Counted from the first letter of the stretch, positions 11,391-21,733 are shown. The stretch: 64,000 bases of DNA from Acanthopleura granulata (GCA_016165875.1 JABBOT010000013.1:15427543-15491542), one strand, 5' to 3'. Made by a program: numbers and translations. The notes: generated by a model not told the origin, from the letters alone.

Positions 11391-11514
11391 GCCGGGAGAA
11401 ATATTCAATAACCTACGCTTTAGTAGTGCAACACTGCGTGATATTACAATAGCTCATGTGGACATTTGCCTACATGTAATGTTCGTTGAAGACTATGCAC
11501 TCGAATTTCACAAG

Positions 11515-11605
11515 CCTGGGTTACGTACACGAACGCCACCCACGCGTGAGAAAGTTCGACAATAACTTGCCAAATGGTGAAGGTTTTACAACAGACGCTA
11601 CTGCG
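11515..11605 (+). mobile_element. SINE family B, internal fragment
   Basis: Contains CACGCGTGAGAAAGTTCG, then AATAACTTGCCAAATGG and GGTTTTACAAC, aligning with the fuller family B copy at 15.05-15.35 kb. Confidence 0.5.
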
Positions 11606-11826
11606 TGTTTGAGCCACCAGTAAAACTCACAGCCATCGTCTGAATGAAAAATTCTTGAATATGGCTTTCAGTAACAATTGGATAAATATTTCAGTGACAC
11701 CAGTAATCATTGGCGTAGAGGAATATATTCCGTCAGTACATGCACCAGCCAGAACCGCACCTTTGCAAAGATTTGCCCCAGTGGGTAACCTTTCATGCCT
11801 ATAATTCAGATCTAAACCGTGTAGTT

Positions 11827-11938
11827 TATTGTTCATTTCTGCCCTTGTGGTGACGTTTTATGGGCAAACTGGTAATGCATTGTTCATTTCTGTATTTGTG
11901 ATGACGTTTTATTGGCAAACTGATAATGTATTGGTCAT
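11827..11938. repeat. 51-bp tandem duplication
   Basis: Two copies of a unit beginning ATTGTTCATTTCTG and containing TGACGTTTTAT and GGCAAACTG, plus the start of a third. Confidence 0.8.
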
Positions 11939-12094
11939 TCATCGATGGAGAACAATGGTTAAGCCGACAAAGGCCAGAGTCGTCATTGCGCGGGAAAACG
12001 TGTATAGCTCATTGTGATTATACGAGGTGTCTGTGGAACTGGATGTCCGTTACCCTAAGAGTTGCAGCCATGTTGACCACGCTGGTGTAAATCT

Positions 12095-12320
12095 TATTGT
12101 GGGGTGGCTCATTGGAAAAATGTGCGCGAACACAATACGACTATTCGAGACCGTGGACATCTGGCCATTAGGGGTTTTACTCGCGCCAACACGCTTTGCT
12201 CGCGCAAAGCGTTGGAATGTTCGTCAGTCACGTCATCAAAGGTCTATGGTTTTACACCGGGCACAGTCGCTTTGCATAAAACTCTCCGTCATGAATTACT
12301 GGACATGCTTTCATGAAAAC
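12095..12320 (+). mobile_element. SINE family B-like sequence, decayed
   Basis: GTTCGTCAGTCACG and CAAAGGTCTATGGTTTTAC followed by CCGGGCAC match the family B interior. The 126-codon frame across it is not supported as a gene. Confidence 0.4.
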
Positions 12321-12485
12321 TATATCGCCATACAAAACTTTGTTGCTTTCAAGGTGAAGAATTGGACGTGGGATTTGTACATTCCCCCGCTCTCACTGTT
12401 CGGATGAACCTTAACTGGTGACAATAAGAGGTAGATGGGTCTGGATTGTGTACAGGGCAATTTGCGCTGTCCATGACGTTCGTTG

Positions 12486-12590
12486 GACCTAAGCGTCGAA
12501 ACCGACATTTGTCAAAATGGACGTTCCGGGACAATAATCGCAAGACCAGTTTCCAGAGACGACAAATACCTCAAACTATACCAAAGAACA
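12486..12590 (+). repeat. Repeat family F, copy 1
   Basis: Shares an ordered series of words with 53318-53420: GCGTCGAA, CCGA, CAAAATGG, CGTTCC, GCAAGACCAGTTT and ACGACAAATA. The other copy has an extra block of about 13 bp. Function unknown. Confidence 0.6.
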
Positions 12591-12687
12591 AAGAAAATAT
12601 ATAAAATGTAAAAATTAGGACGGATGAAGGCAAAGAGAAGCAGTCGACAGTTTTAATTGATGACGAAAAGACGCAATGAATGTTCTA

Positions 12688-12976
12688 TCAGTCATACAAT
12701 ACATTCACTATATATCGATGGACAACACCGCTCTTGAACAGATGGGGTGCGAAAACTAAGGAAGGTTGCCATGTGTTTACACATGCAGCTAGCTTGGATG
12801 TATCAAGTACATTGACTTTCATGACAGCGTAGCAGCCTTTGAACAAAGCCATAGCGAGTTTGTTCTGAAAATGCATCTTCTCTTTGCTCGATTCTGAGTT
12901 TCAACTTACAGTGCAAGGGATCATCTCTGTACCGTCTTCGTTGACATTGCAATCATAACAGTTTATGTGTGTCCAT
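12688..12976 (-). CDS. Candidate small cysteine-containing exon pair
   Basis: Exon A (about 12976-12910) ends at donor GTAAGT and reads NCYDCNVNEDGTEMIPCT. Exon B starts at 12864 after acceptor GCATTTTCAG and reads NKLAMALFKGCYAVMKVN, staying open to a stop at 12688. Both junctions are phase 0. The CYxCN and PCT spacing recalls Ly6/uPAR-type folds. Against this, the intron would be only 45 bp, no signal peptide is found upstream (a SINE lies there), and the 5' edge of exon A is weak. Treat as a hypothesis. Confidence 0.25.
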
Positions 12977-13021
12977 CTTTTCACAACCAATACAGGTATG
13001 TATAGGCCTTTTGAAGACTGT

Positions 13022-13298
13022 GAGGGTCTCCGTGGCTCAGTTGGTTAGAGCGCTAGCGCAGCGTAATGACTCAGAAGCCTTCACCAATGCGGTCGCTGTG
13101 ACTTCAAGTCCAGCTCATGCTGGCTTCCTCCCCGGTCGTACATGGAAACGCCTGCCAACAACCTGCAGATGAACGTTGGTTTCCCCCGGGCTCTGCCCGG
13201 TTTCCTTCCACCATAATGCTGACCGCCGCCATATAAGTGAAATATTCTTGAGTACGGCGTAAAACTCCGATCAAATAAATAAAATAAATAAATAAATA
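13022..13298 (+). mobile_element. SINE family A, full length
   Basis: A tRNA-like head (A box in GTGGCTCAGTTGGTTAGAGC, B box near 13098-13110), a central domain with GTTTCCTTCCACCATAATGC, and a tail ending AATAAATAAATA. The short flanking words TGAAGA at 13012-13017 and 13300-13305 may be the target-site duplication. Confidence 0.95.
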
Positions 13299-13634
13299 TG
13301 AAGAGTGCACGTCGGATGTTTCTTTAATAACTTAAAATTTCAGTCCATCGATTCCACACGTAACCCGTGGACTCAGACACAATATTATGACAGCTTACAT
13401 GTACCTGTAGATAGGGATGCTATGATTTTCTCTTATTCGTCGTATATAAACTTCGTTATATATACAATATTTTGGTTTTTTTGATATTTTAAAATAGATT
13501 TGTTGTCCATGAATGAAATCAAAGCAAGGGAATACACAAATGACAGGGTGTAAAAACTTCCATGTATGCACCGTTATAAAATGTTCATAAAATCACGGGT
13601 GAGAAGCCTGGCAACAAGCTGTCAAGTGTATGAG

Positions 13635-13637
<3 letters not shown>

Positions 13638-13681
<44 letters not shown>
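13638..13681. repeat. (TA)n microsatellite
   Basis: About 21 TA units abutting a SINE, probably grown from its A/T-rich tail. Confidence 0.95.
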
Positions 13682-13683
<2 letters not shown>

Positions 13684-13836
13684 CGCCATACCCAAGAATA
13701 TTTCACTTATACGACGGAGACCAGCATTATGGTCACAATAAATCGAGCACACCTCGATGGAAACTCCCCACCAACCGCATGTTAGGCCTATACTGGCAGA
13801 CCTTCCCACATACGACCAGAGAGAAAGTCATCGCCA
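13681..13836 (-). mobile_element. SINE family A, truncated
   Basis: Starts at TGACGCCATACCCAAGAATA next to the (TA)n run and extends to GACCAGAGAGAAAGTCATCG. The head is missing. Confidence 0.8.
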
Positions 13837-13839
13837 GTG

Positions 13840-14760
13840 TGGCTCCTATCCGGTGTAAAGCAGTTCGGGTTTACGTTGCGCACTGTTTAATATTGTCCAT
13901 ATTCGTTGGTTAAACCTGTAATGTATTACACAAGCATTGCAAGAGAACAACGGGGACCCGCGCATAAATGTTGAAAACAAATTCATACGTATTCCTTAAA
14001 ACAACACAAGACTACACTTCGGACTGGTTCCGATTTTCATGACTTTGTTTACAGTGAATGTAGAATGCAATAGACATATTGATTATGGGATACACTCTAT
14101 ATTTGGGCGATACTGATCACGCAAATTGAAGTCATTGATCATTTTGATTCGCGAAATCTGCTCCGATTGTCATATTTCTACACTCATCATGAATGTTCAT
14201 GTAGAAACACATGTATTCATCTGTATTTGGATTTAATCTGGAACTTAACAGTTATATCACCTTTAAAAGCCTAGAAAGAATATGTGACGTCACTGTGCTT
14301 GAGCCTGTATTCAGACTGGTACAAAACTCCGCTGCAGAACGTCAATGATTTTTTTTTGCATTCTATTGAGTGGTGAAATAAAAAAAACTCGTAGAAATTC
14401 ATGTTTGGAATCTGTATGAAATGGCCTTTCAGACGAAGGGTCCTTTTTAATAGCCGCTTCTTACTTTCATTATATCACTTTTCAAATTCCCGGTGCATCA
14501 TGGGATTTTAAGCTGGGTAACAGCCAAACTAAAAACATACCATAGTTCCGTATATTTTCGACCGAACAGGCCAAGGGACTTGACTGTAATACTGATCTCC
14601 GGTGAAAATGAATAAGAGAGGCAAACCGTGGATGACAAAGCCACCCAGTACCAGAAACGACATCGTGAAAGAATCAACAATGTACCATCGAGCGCAATGT
14701 ACACTGCATGTCACGGTAAAGAGCCTCAAACGCCTCTCACTATGTTGGCTATCATTCTTA
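13840..14760. other. No recognised feature
   Basis: Unique sequence with overlapping short frames on both strands near 14.5-14.8 kb. No splice or repeat evidence. Confidence 0.4.
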
Positions 14761-14893
14761 TGGTACATGGGGAGGTCTGTCAGCAACCTGCAGATGGTCG
14801 TGGGTTTCCTCCAGTCTCTGTCCGGCTTCCCTCCAACGTGATGTTGGCCGCTAATGTATTAAGTGAAATATTCTTAAATATCAAATAAATAAA
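14761..14893 (+). mobile_element. SINE family A, 5'-truncated
   Basis: Contains GGTCTGTCAGCAACCTGCAG, the CCTCCA/GTGATGTTGGCCGC block, AAGTGAAATATTCTTAAATA and an AAATAAATAAATG tail, followed by a short (AATC)n run. Confidence 0.8.
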
Positions 14894-15049
14894 TGTCAAA
14901 TCAATCAATCAATCAATCGGTGCAGGACTTATAAGTCAAAAATTGGGTTTGACGAAACAAGGTGACATCCTGTTGTTTGTATTCGTATGAAAGTTGTTTT
15001 TGTTTATTTAACGTACATGGTTACGGTTTACTGCCGCACTCAATACGTA

Positions 15050-15350
15050 CTCCTGTATACGTCGACGGGTTCAATCCCGAACATGGGCCGCGAATTTTAC
15101 CTCCTCTTGCTCTTACATCCGGGAGGCATTTGTCACAATAAACGGGCGACGATGTGTGGTCCTGTAAATGTCCGCTAAATGAAGACCACTTGTCTTTCAC
15201 GTGCAACTTTGTACGTCACACGTGAGAAAGTTTGCTAGTAATTTGCCAAAAGTCTGTGGTTTATCCAGGGCACTCCGGTTTCCGCCTTCCATGAAGTTGT
15301 CTACCATCGTATAGGTTAAAAATTCATCTGTGTGGCGTCAAGCAACAGCA
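15050..15350 (+). mobile_element. SINE family B, most complete copy
   Basis: A B-box-like GGGTTCAATCCCG word, then GAATTTTACCTCCTCTTGC, CACGTGAGAAAGTTTGC, AATTTGCCAAAAGTCTGTGG, GGGCACTCCGGTTTCCGCC and a decayed 3' domain. The head differs from family A, but the last part resembles A's 3' domain. Confidence 0.6.
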
Positions 15351-15616
15351 ATGGATCTGTCAACCAATTGTTGGAAGGTGTAATCACATTTATGGTAAAT
15401 TAGAGAAAACCGGAATATACCCTGTATGAGTACACAACCGTCCGTAAATAATACGGCACGTAACTCCTCACGTAAAGTCACGAGCACACCAAAGGTATGC
15501 TGCTGCACTAGATTGAGAGAGCTTATTGACCAAGATCTAGTAGCATTGTAGTTAACTCTTACACATCTACAAACCCTACAATGCATACGGCATGCACGTT
15601 CAGATACTACGTACTA

Positions 15617-16609
15617 CAAGTACCCTGTGTAGGGAATAAACCGAATTAGAAAGAAACACCTGTCTGCTTTGTCAGTTACGGTTTTATACCTGAGATAAAA
15701 GTTGCTTGTAGTTGCGGTTGCACTCGTAGCTGGGGTCACATTTGTCCATGGCATGGTCATTATACCTGTAGATGTGGTTGCACTAGAAGCTGCGGGTGTT
15801 CTTGTAGATGTGGTGGTACTAGTGGCTGTGGTTGTTCTTGTAAATGTGGATGTACAAGTAGCTGTGGTTGCACTTGTAGATGTGGTGGTACTGGTAGATG
15901 TGGTTGTTCTTGTAAATGTGGTTGTACAAGTAGCTGTGGTTGCACTTGTAGATGTGGTGGTACTGGCAGATGTGGTTGTTCTTGTAAATGTGGTTGTACA
16001 AGTAGCTGTGGTTGCACTTGTAGATGTGGTGGTACTGGTAGATGTGGTTGTTCTTGTAAATGTGGTTGTACAAGTAGCTGTGGTTGCACTTGTAGATGTG
16101 GTGGTACTGGCAGATGTGGTTGTTCTTGTAAATGTGGTTGTACAAGTAGCTGTGGTTGCACTTGTAGATGTGGTGGTACTGGTAGATGTGATTGTTCTTG
16201 TAAATGTGGTTGTACAAGTAGCTGTGGTTGCACTTGTAGATGTGGTGGTACTGGTAGATGTGGTTGTTCTTGTAAATGTGGTTGTACAAGTAGCTGTGGT
16301 TGCACTTGTAGATGTGGTGGTACTGGTAGATGTGATTGTTCTTGTAAATGTGGTTGTACAAGTAGCTGTGGTTGGACTTGTAGATGTGGTGGTACTGGTA
16401 GATGTGGTGTTACTGTTAGATGGGGTTGTAGATGTGGTTGTCCCACTAGTTGTGGGTGTATTTGTACATGTGGTTGTTCTAATAGCTGTGGTTGAACTTG
16501 CAGATGTGCATGCACTATTAGTTGGGGCTGTACTTGTCGATGTGATTGTACTAGTAGCTTTGTTGGCACTTACATATGTGGGTGCACGAATAGCCTGGGT
16601 TGAACTTGC
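15617..16609 (-). CDS. Thr/Ser-rich open frame through a minisatellite (mucin-like?)
   Basis: One minus-strand frame is open for 331 codons. Each 72-bp unit reads TSTSTTTSTSATTATC followed by TTTFTRTT, so the chain would be Thr/Ser-rich with regular Cys, Phe and Arg, like a mucin tandem repeat. A possible donor (TATCTCAG then GTATAA) lies at 15696. Thr-rich stretches continue upstream at 16600-16790 and 16845-17045 but in other frames and interrupted by stops, so the unit is either decayed, wrongly assembled or noncoding. No start codon or signal peptide is found. The other minus frame (QPHLQEQPHLPV-type) and the plus frame (VVVLVDVVVLVN-type) are by-products of the same repeat unless shown otherwise. 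Confidence 0.25.
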
Positions 16610-16930
16610 TCATTTGGTTGTACTAGTAGCTGAGATGTATTAGTAGATGTGCTAGTGCTGGAAGCTGGGGTTGTAATTACATATGTAGTTGTAATAGCAC
16701 CTTGGGTCGAACTTGTAGATATAGATGTACTGTTAGCTTGGGTTGTAGTTGTACATGTAGGTATGGGTGTATTGGCAGCTGTGGGTGTACTTAGTAGATA
16801 TGGTTGTATTAGTAACTGGGGTTGCACTTGCACATATGGTTGTCCTAGTAGCTAGGGATGTATTTATATAGTTGTTGTGCTTGTACATGAATAGATGTGG
16901 TTTTGCTTGGAGAAGTGGTTGAACTTGTAG
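15700..16930. repeat. 12-bp minisatellite with 72-bp and 144-bp higher-order units
   Basis: The base unit is about 12 bp (TAGATGTGGTTG-like). Six of them make a 72-bp unit starting TAAATG at 15841, 15913, 15985, 16057, 16129, 16201, 16273 and 16345, exactly 72 bp apart. Neighbouring units alternate in marker bases (GGTAGA/GGCAGA in the first four, GATTG/GGTTG in the next three), which implies growth by 144-bp dimers. Flanks to 16930 are diverged 12-bp repeats. Confidence 0.95.
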
Positions 16931-17045
16931 TTGTGGATTCGTTTGTAACAGTGAGTGTATTGATTGAATGAATGGTTATGACTGAACGCCACGTCGGCAA
17001 GATTTCAGTTATAGTGTGGCGAGTTGTTGTACTCAATTGCGCTCT
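16893..17045 (-). CDS. Possible Thr/Ser-rich exon upstream of the 12-bp array
   Basis: An acceptor-like CAAGTTTGTTTTAG precedes a frame reading RAQLSTTTRHTITEILPTW and later TNESTTTSSTTSPSKTTSIH. A possible donor GTACAAG lies at 16892. If real, it would belong with the Thr-rich frame at 15.6-16.6 kb. Low support. Confidence 0.2.
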
Positions 17046-17589
17046 CTAAAACAAACTTGAACATCTAAAATTTTGTGTACTTGAGCTACACAGCCGTGTT
17101 TACCACCAAAACACGTGGTTTTTTTTCACCTAAAGTACACAATTTGTATACCCTTGCGTGATACCAAAAGTTCTTGATATTAAATTTTGTTACAGTTTGT
17201 GTACCTATAGTACACAGTAGTTTTTGGAGAGTAAGCATAGAGCAGTGGTTGTGGTTACCGCATCCACTATAATTACTGGCTTTAAAAAACGTTGATTGGT
17301 CAAGCACGTCGGCGCTAAAACGACAAGTTTTGGAAGGATATTTTTTACGTTCACACACACAGGATTTTGATACGGTCGAGACATAGTGAAATGGTGATTG
17401 CGCGTTGTGTCGACACCTGTGTCAATGTATCTCTTAAAGTCCGCGAAATTTACATTTAATATACAATATACATGTAACAACACGTTAACAGCATTACAAG
17501 GACCGCGAGAGCAATTGACAACGGATTCATAAGCACATATATAGGCCTGTATGCATTACATAAAATATGATGGCTGATAAGGGCCACAA

Positions 17590-17732
17590 TGGCGATGAAG
17601 CGGAGAAGCGATAATCCGAACTTGTGATGCAAAGGGGCGATGTTGGGATGCAATTTCGCCCCATCGCATCGCAACTTCGCTCCTTTGCTTGATCGCAACA
17701 TCGCCTCTTCGCATCATAACTTCGCCACGCTT
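17590..17732. repeat. GCGA/TCGC-rich strand-switching cluster
   Basis: GCGAT(G/A) words cluster on the left (17592, 17608, 17637) and TCGC words on the right (eight between about 17655 and 17725). This gives an imperfect inverted arrangement. Confidence 0.6.
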
Positions 17733-17774
17733 CATTTTTTCCACCTATAGACTGTCACAGACATGCCCAGCGCG

Positions 17775-17921
17775 TGACGTCGTGTACATGACGTGTTATA
17801 TAATGTCGTGTGTTCTTGTGTGACGTGATAATGAAGCAGTTGACTAAACTTGCATAATGACGTCATTCCGCTGACATCAGAATGAAACTTTATAAAATAA
17901 AATGTTTCTGTTTTGACGTCA
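17775..17921. promoter_or_regulatory. Cluster of CRE-like sites (TGACGT)
   Basis: TGACGT occurs at 17775, 17789, 17821, 17858 and 17914. Those at 17858 and 17914 are the full palindrome TGACGTCA, and TGACATCA lies at 17872. ATF/CREB-family bZIP proteins are the known binders of this word. It sits about 300-500 bp upstream of TATA-like sequence and an open exon. Confidence 0.5.
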
Positions 17922-17933
17922 TGTCATCTGGGT

Positions 17934-17970
17934 GTGAAATATCAAAATGTGATATTTCACTGCAGTGAAA
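17934..17970. repeat. Nested perfect inverted repeats
   Basis: GTGAAATATCA at 17934-17944 and its reverse complement at 17950-17960 flank a 5-base loop. It overlaps a 16-bp perfect palindrome, TTTCACTGCAGTGAAA, at 17955-17970. Confidence 0.85.
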
Positions 17971-18224
17971 ATAACACTTTCATCAGTGAAGTAAATACTG
18001 GGATTTCACTAATGTATAAATAACAAAACACTATATTTTATGTACATGTATCTCGACGGAATTGGCACAGACTATACATACATGCATGTTGCAAGTTGTT
18101 GGCTATATATATATACAGATATGTCATCAAAGACAGTCGAACCCACCTCGACTGGCCTAGTATCCACTAATGGGGTGTATATATTTTTAGATCTAGCACC
18201 GAAATGTGGCTACAGATAAGTCCT

Positions 18225-18460
18225 GCGGTAGCTATATATACAGTCCTCTTCGATCACCTTTATTGTCTGGACAAGACCATCAAGGCTATACTTATACATG
18301 GGTACGGGGTAAAATGGAGACATCTTTTTAAACACAGAATATGCCGCGTACACACATACACAGCCGCCTATATTAGTCGCGAGACTGTACGGTAACATCT
18401 ATTTGGTACTGTTACCTTGGCCGGCTCAACGAAAGCCTGTCCGCCACGCCGGACGACGCT
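18225..18460 (+). promoter_or_regulatory. Candidate core promoter and 5' untranslated region
   Basis: A TATATATA run at about 18234 is followed by about 220 bp of mixed sequence and then ATG 18461. The TGACGT cluster lies upstream. This is inference from position and motifs only. Confidence 0.3.
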
Positions 18461-18597
18461 ATGCTGAACTCGCTCAGTAATGGACCATCTATCGGGCACC
18501 CCCCGATCGATACGGCTCTTCCGTTCAGCTCTTGTTTTTCCGTGTGGTCAGATGCATATTCCAGTCCGTCGGTCAGTGCCGACATCAAACGGGAATT
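18461..18597 (+). CDS. Candidate first coding exon of an unidentified, possibly regulatory gene
   Basis: The ATG has G at -3 and starts MLNSLSNGPSIG. The frame continues through serine-rich sequence to YSSPSVSADIKRE. It could end at the donor GTGAGC at 18598 (phase 2), or one codon later at a TGA (46 residues). Codon choice is richer in G/C at third positions than in surrounding sequence. The IKRE word fits the psi-K-x-E sumoylation consensus common in transcription-factor N-termini, but the family is not recognised. The frame is open upstream to 18376 without another ATG, so an internal exon is also possible. No downstream coding exon is certain in this window. Confidence 0.35.
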
Positions 18598-18609
18598 GTG
18601 AGCGAAAGA

Positions 18610-19480
18610 AGCACTTAGTACATACACCGGTCAACAGAGCTGGTCTACGTGTGTTAAACGGTGCATCAACGGCCCATTTAAACCAATTAGACCAAATCCT
18701 TGTCTCTTCTTGTTTTCTTTCTTTCTTTATTTTTTATTTATTTTTTTCTAAGGTGTGTACTCCAGGTTGTGTTTCATCTGACCCCGGAGAACATAGTTAA
18801 TAAAAATACATTTACCGAAGGGCAATAAAAAACGGCCATTCATCCGTCGCCATGGCAACGGGAGGTATGGATTTGTCTTAGCTAAAGTTCGATTAATACT
18901 GAAGCCCGAAGCGGTTCATTCCAAAGCAATGCCTTTATCCAAGTAGTGACCAACAGGGCACTAAGGTCGCACTCAACCAATTCGGCTTTGATGTCAAGCA
19001 CCTGCACTTAGGATCTATTACATAAAATTTTGGGGCAGTCCGATTTCATTTTTTTTCTACGCCTTTGCTCATGAACATAAATTCGTTATTAAAACGCCAT
19101 GATTTCTCTCGATGAACGAACACGACTTTGATAATAGCTATTATAATCGGTAAATGTACTCGTAAAACTCATATTAAGCCTTCTGTCATATAAATTGTTT
19201 CACTTCATTGATGTCGCCCTCATCCTGCACGTTCCCATAAAGCCATTGCTATTGACGAGACTTTGATTTTTATGTTTCGTAAAAAAATATTGGTACCGGC
19301 ACCGGGTGCACAAAACGTTTTCTCCTTTACAGGCCTATGCGCTCATATTTTTGTTTCACACCATAGTTAGGATGCAATAACGAATTTGCTCCTCGCGTGT
19401 TCGCCGGATTTGATTTCTCATAAATAATGTTTGCTACCTACCACCGACCTACAAGTTCAGGGAATCCATTCCAGGTACGC
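18610..19480. other. No recognised feature
   Basis: Between the candidate exon and the second promoter-like zone. No repeat family or exon seen. Confidence 0.4.
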
Positions 19481-19655
19481 GATTTTTCCACTGCCGGCTG
19501 CCACGCCCACTTTCCTTCTCCACGTGGTCGCTCGGGCTGTTTATTTACATCAAAACCACATGGCTGGTCGCTTACCTTGTACGCATGACAACTAAGAAGC
19601 ACTTTTCCCACAATTCACCGTCAGAGAAGCACGCTTTTTTCCCCCTGCAAAACTG
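19480..19655 (+). promoter_or_regulatory. Second candidate promoter / noncoding first exon
   Basis: Contains a CACGCCCAC box (19502-19510) and a CACGTG E-box (19521-19526) in locally G/C-rich DNA. A strong donor (AACTG then GTAAGT) lies at 19656. An acceptor-like TATCTTTTCCAG ends about 140 bp further on at 19793. No coding frame crosses the donor convincingly. Confidence 0.3.
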
Positions 19656-19999
19656 GTAAGTAAAGATCTCTCAAATATTTCTTATTAAGCGACTAAATCT
19701 CCCTTGACAGTTGACGTAAGTGAGATAAAACTTTTAACCCGGTGATGGAATGGTATATTTTCAAAATCGATCAAGCCTTGTATCTTTTCCAGTGCGACAA
19801 CACCGTACTTTCGGCGCCCAAGACGGCGCACTGAATGCGTCTACTACTACAGTATACATATATCCCTGGACACTATTTGGCGGTTGACATCATTTTTCCG
19901 CGCGGCATTTTCTTCGGCCTCGGCCCCCGGACAAGCTCCAAAAAAAAACGTCTGCGTCCAGTCGTTTGATAATGCTAAAAAATGTGCATGTCTGAGTGT

Positions 20000-21000
20000 A
20001 TTGATTGTGGATAGACGGTAGCGGTATTGTAGCGGTCACTATAGATAACACTGTTGAGTGTCCAGACTCGAGTTCTGAGTGAAACTGGTGACCACTGGAC
20101 GGTAGAGCAGTCTACAAAGACGACAAGGCTTAGGGTAAGATGTAGAACGAACGGTGCTGACATCAAACTCGGCTTACTGTCCAGACATTTTATCCCTGCC
20201 TGCTTTGGCAAAACTGTTTGTGACAATTGTCAATTACTTTTTGGGGATGCTTTTTTCTTCTTTTTTTCATACTGTAGATGAAGATACCGTAACGCCTACT
20301 CTTAAATCCAGGTGAAGATAACATGGTGAAAACTCAAATACATGTAAGCATTGTCAACAAGGTGGCAGAAAATTTTATCTAAGGGTAATTTTGCATGTAT
20401 TCTTACACTTTAACATTAAAATGGAATTAAATGCCTCGAATTCTGAGGTGGGCAAATCTATAAACCTAAGTGCAAGGTCAGAAGTGACATCACCTCCCTG
20501 ACACCTTTATCTTCACCTAAAGGCGAAGTTTTAGTAAGCCTTTTTTTCTTGTGGGTGTCACTCAAAAGCTATTGTAACATTGAAAGCTGTCGGGTATTTA
20601 TGTAAAAACTTGTTGTGACTTCAGAGTTGGCCAACCTCAAGATAGAATTGGTGATTTATAAATCCTACTCATAGTAGTAGAATTCAAAGAAACGTTCGAA
20701 TGCATTTACCTCTCCTAAAATGACCTCTCTTGGAAAGTAAATGAAAATATTTTCACGCGTAGTTTGCAGTTCTCTGTCTGATAAATTTTTATGTCATTTT
20801 TTTTTTTCAGTATTCTTTCACTTTTTTGAAAATGGAATACCTTTCTTGCAGTGGTTAACCACTTTGTTATAATTTATAATGACCAGTACATGAGTACTGT
20901 TCTATGTTTGTTGTTTATGTGCACATTTTATACCAGGACATTACTGTGGTGATTTCAAATTCCTTTGATGAGAGATATATTGATTTGTTAAGTAGACTTG
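20000..21000. other. No recognised feature
   Basis: AT-rich unique sequence. The short frames at 19975-20281 on both strands have no support. Confidence 0.4.
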
Positions 21001-21007
21001 GTGTGAA

Positions 21008-21242
21008 GTATTTTATTTATTTGATTTATTTGATTGGTGTTTTATGCTGTACTCTAGAATATTTCACATATACGACGCCGGCCAGCATTATGGTGGGAGG
21101 AAACCCACGAACATCGGCAGGGTGGTGGCTGGCCTTCCCACGCGTGGCTGAAGAGGAAGCCAGCAAGAGCTGGACTTGAACTCACAGCAACCGCATTGGT
21201 AGGAGGCTTATGGTTTACTGCGCTGCGCTAGGGCGCTGACTA
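21008..21242 (-). mobile_element. SINE family A with internal deletion
   Basis: Tail, 3' domain and tRNA-like head are present, but the G/C-rich CCGGGCAGAGCCCGGGGGAA-type segment of the centre is missing. Confidence 0.9.
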
Positions 21243-21696
21243 CATGTAGCCATTAGCCATTACATGTAGCTGGTCCATGGACAGAAACCTGTTGCCTTGT
21301 TAGCCATATGTGATTTTGTTGAAATTTAAAAAGGGTTTGTTATACTCAAAGTTATCTGTACTAACTTAAATTATGTACCAAATTTGTGATGCAGAATTCT
21401 GAGGTCTACATGTCAAAGATGACATGGAAAAAAAAAAATCAAAATTTGTAACTCCAGCATTTGGGGATTTTTGAATTTCTTAAGGCAGAACGGAATGCAT
21501 TTCTTCATAAAGTACTGCCTTTGTGTTGAGAATGAACTTTATTTTGGCAAGTATTCAGCTGTAATCAAAGTACCAGATATTTGGATGGATAACTAAATAT
21601 ATTTACGCTGTAGAATCCAATGTTTTATGCTACCTGCAGCTTAATATCTACTTCATTGATTTCAAGCATTGGTAAATATAGGGTGTTTTACTGGTG

Positions 21697-21697
21697 C

Positions 21698-21733
<36 letters not shown>
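21697..21733. repeat. (TA)n(CA)n microsatellite
   Basis: A short TA run passes into about 13 CA units. Confidence 0.9.

Noticed and set aside
12027..12407. 126-codon plus-strand frame
   Set aside because: Starts at a non-ATG codon and overlaps a decayed family B SINE.
13022..13110. Functional tRNA gene (A and B boxes present)
   Set aside because: The boxes belong to the head of a SINE that continues into the family A body and tail; no complete cloverleaf with acceptor stem.
15702..16643. 313-codon plus-strand frame of Val/Asp/Leu repeats
   Set aside because: A direct product of the 12-bp repeat lacking stops; no promoter, signal or non-repeat coding flank.
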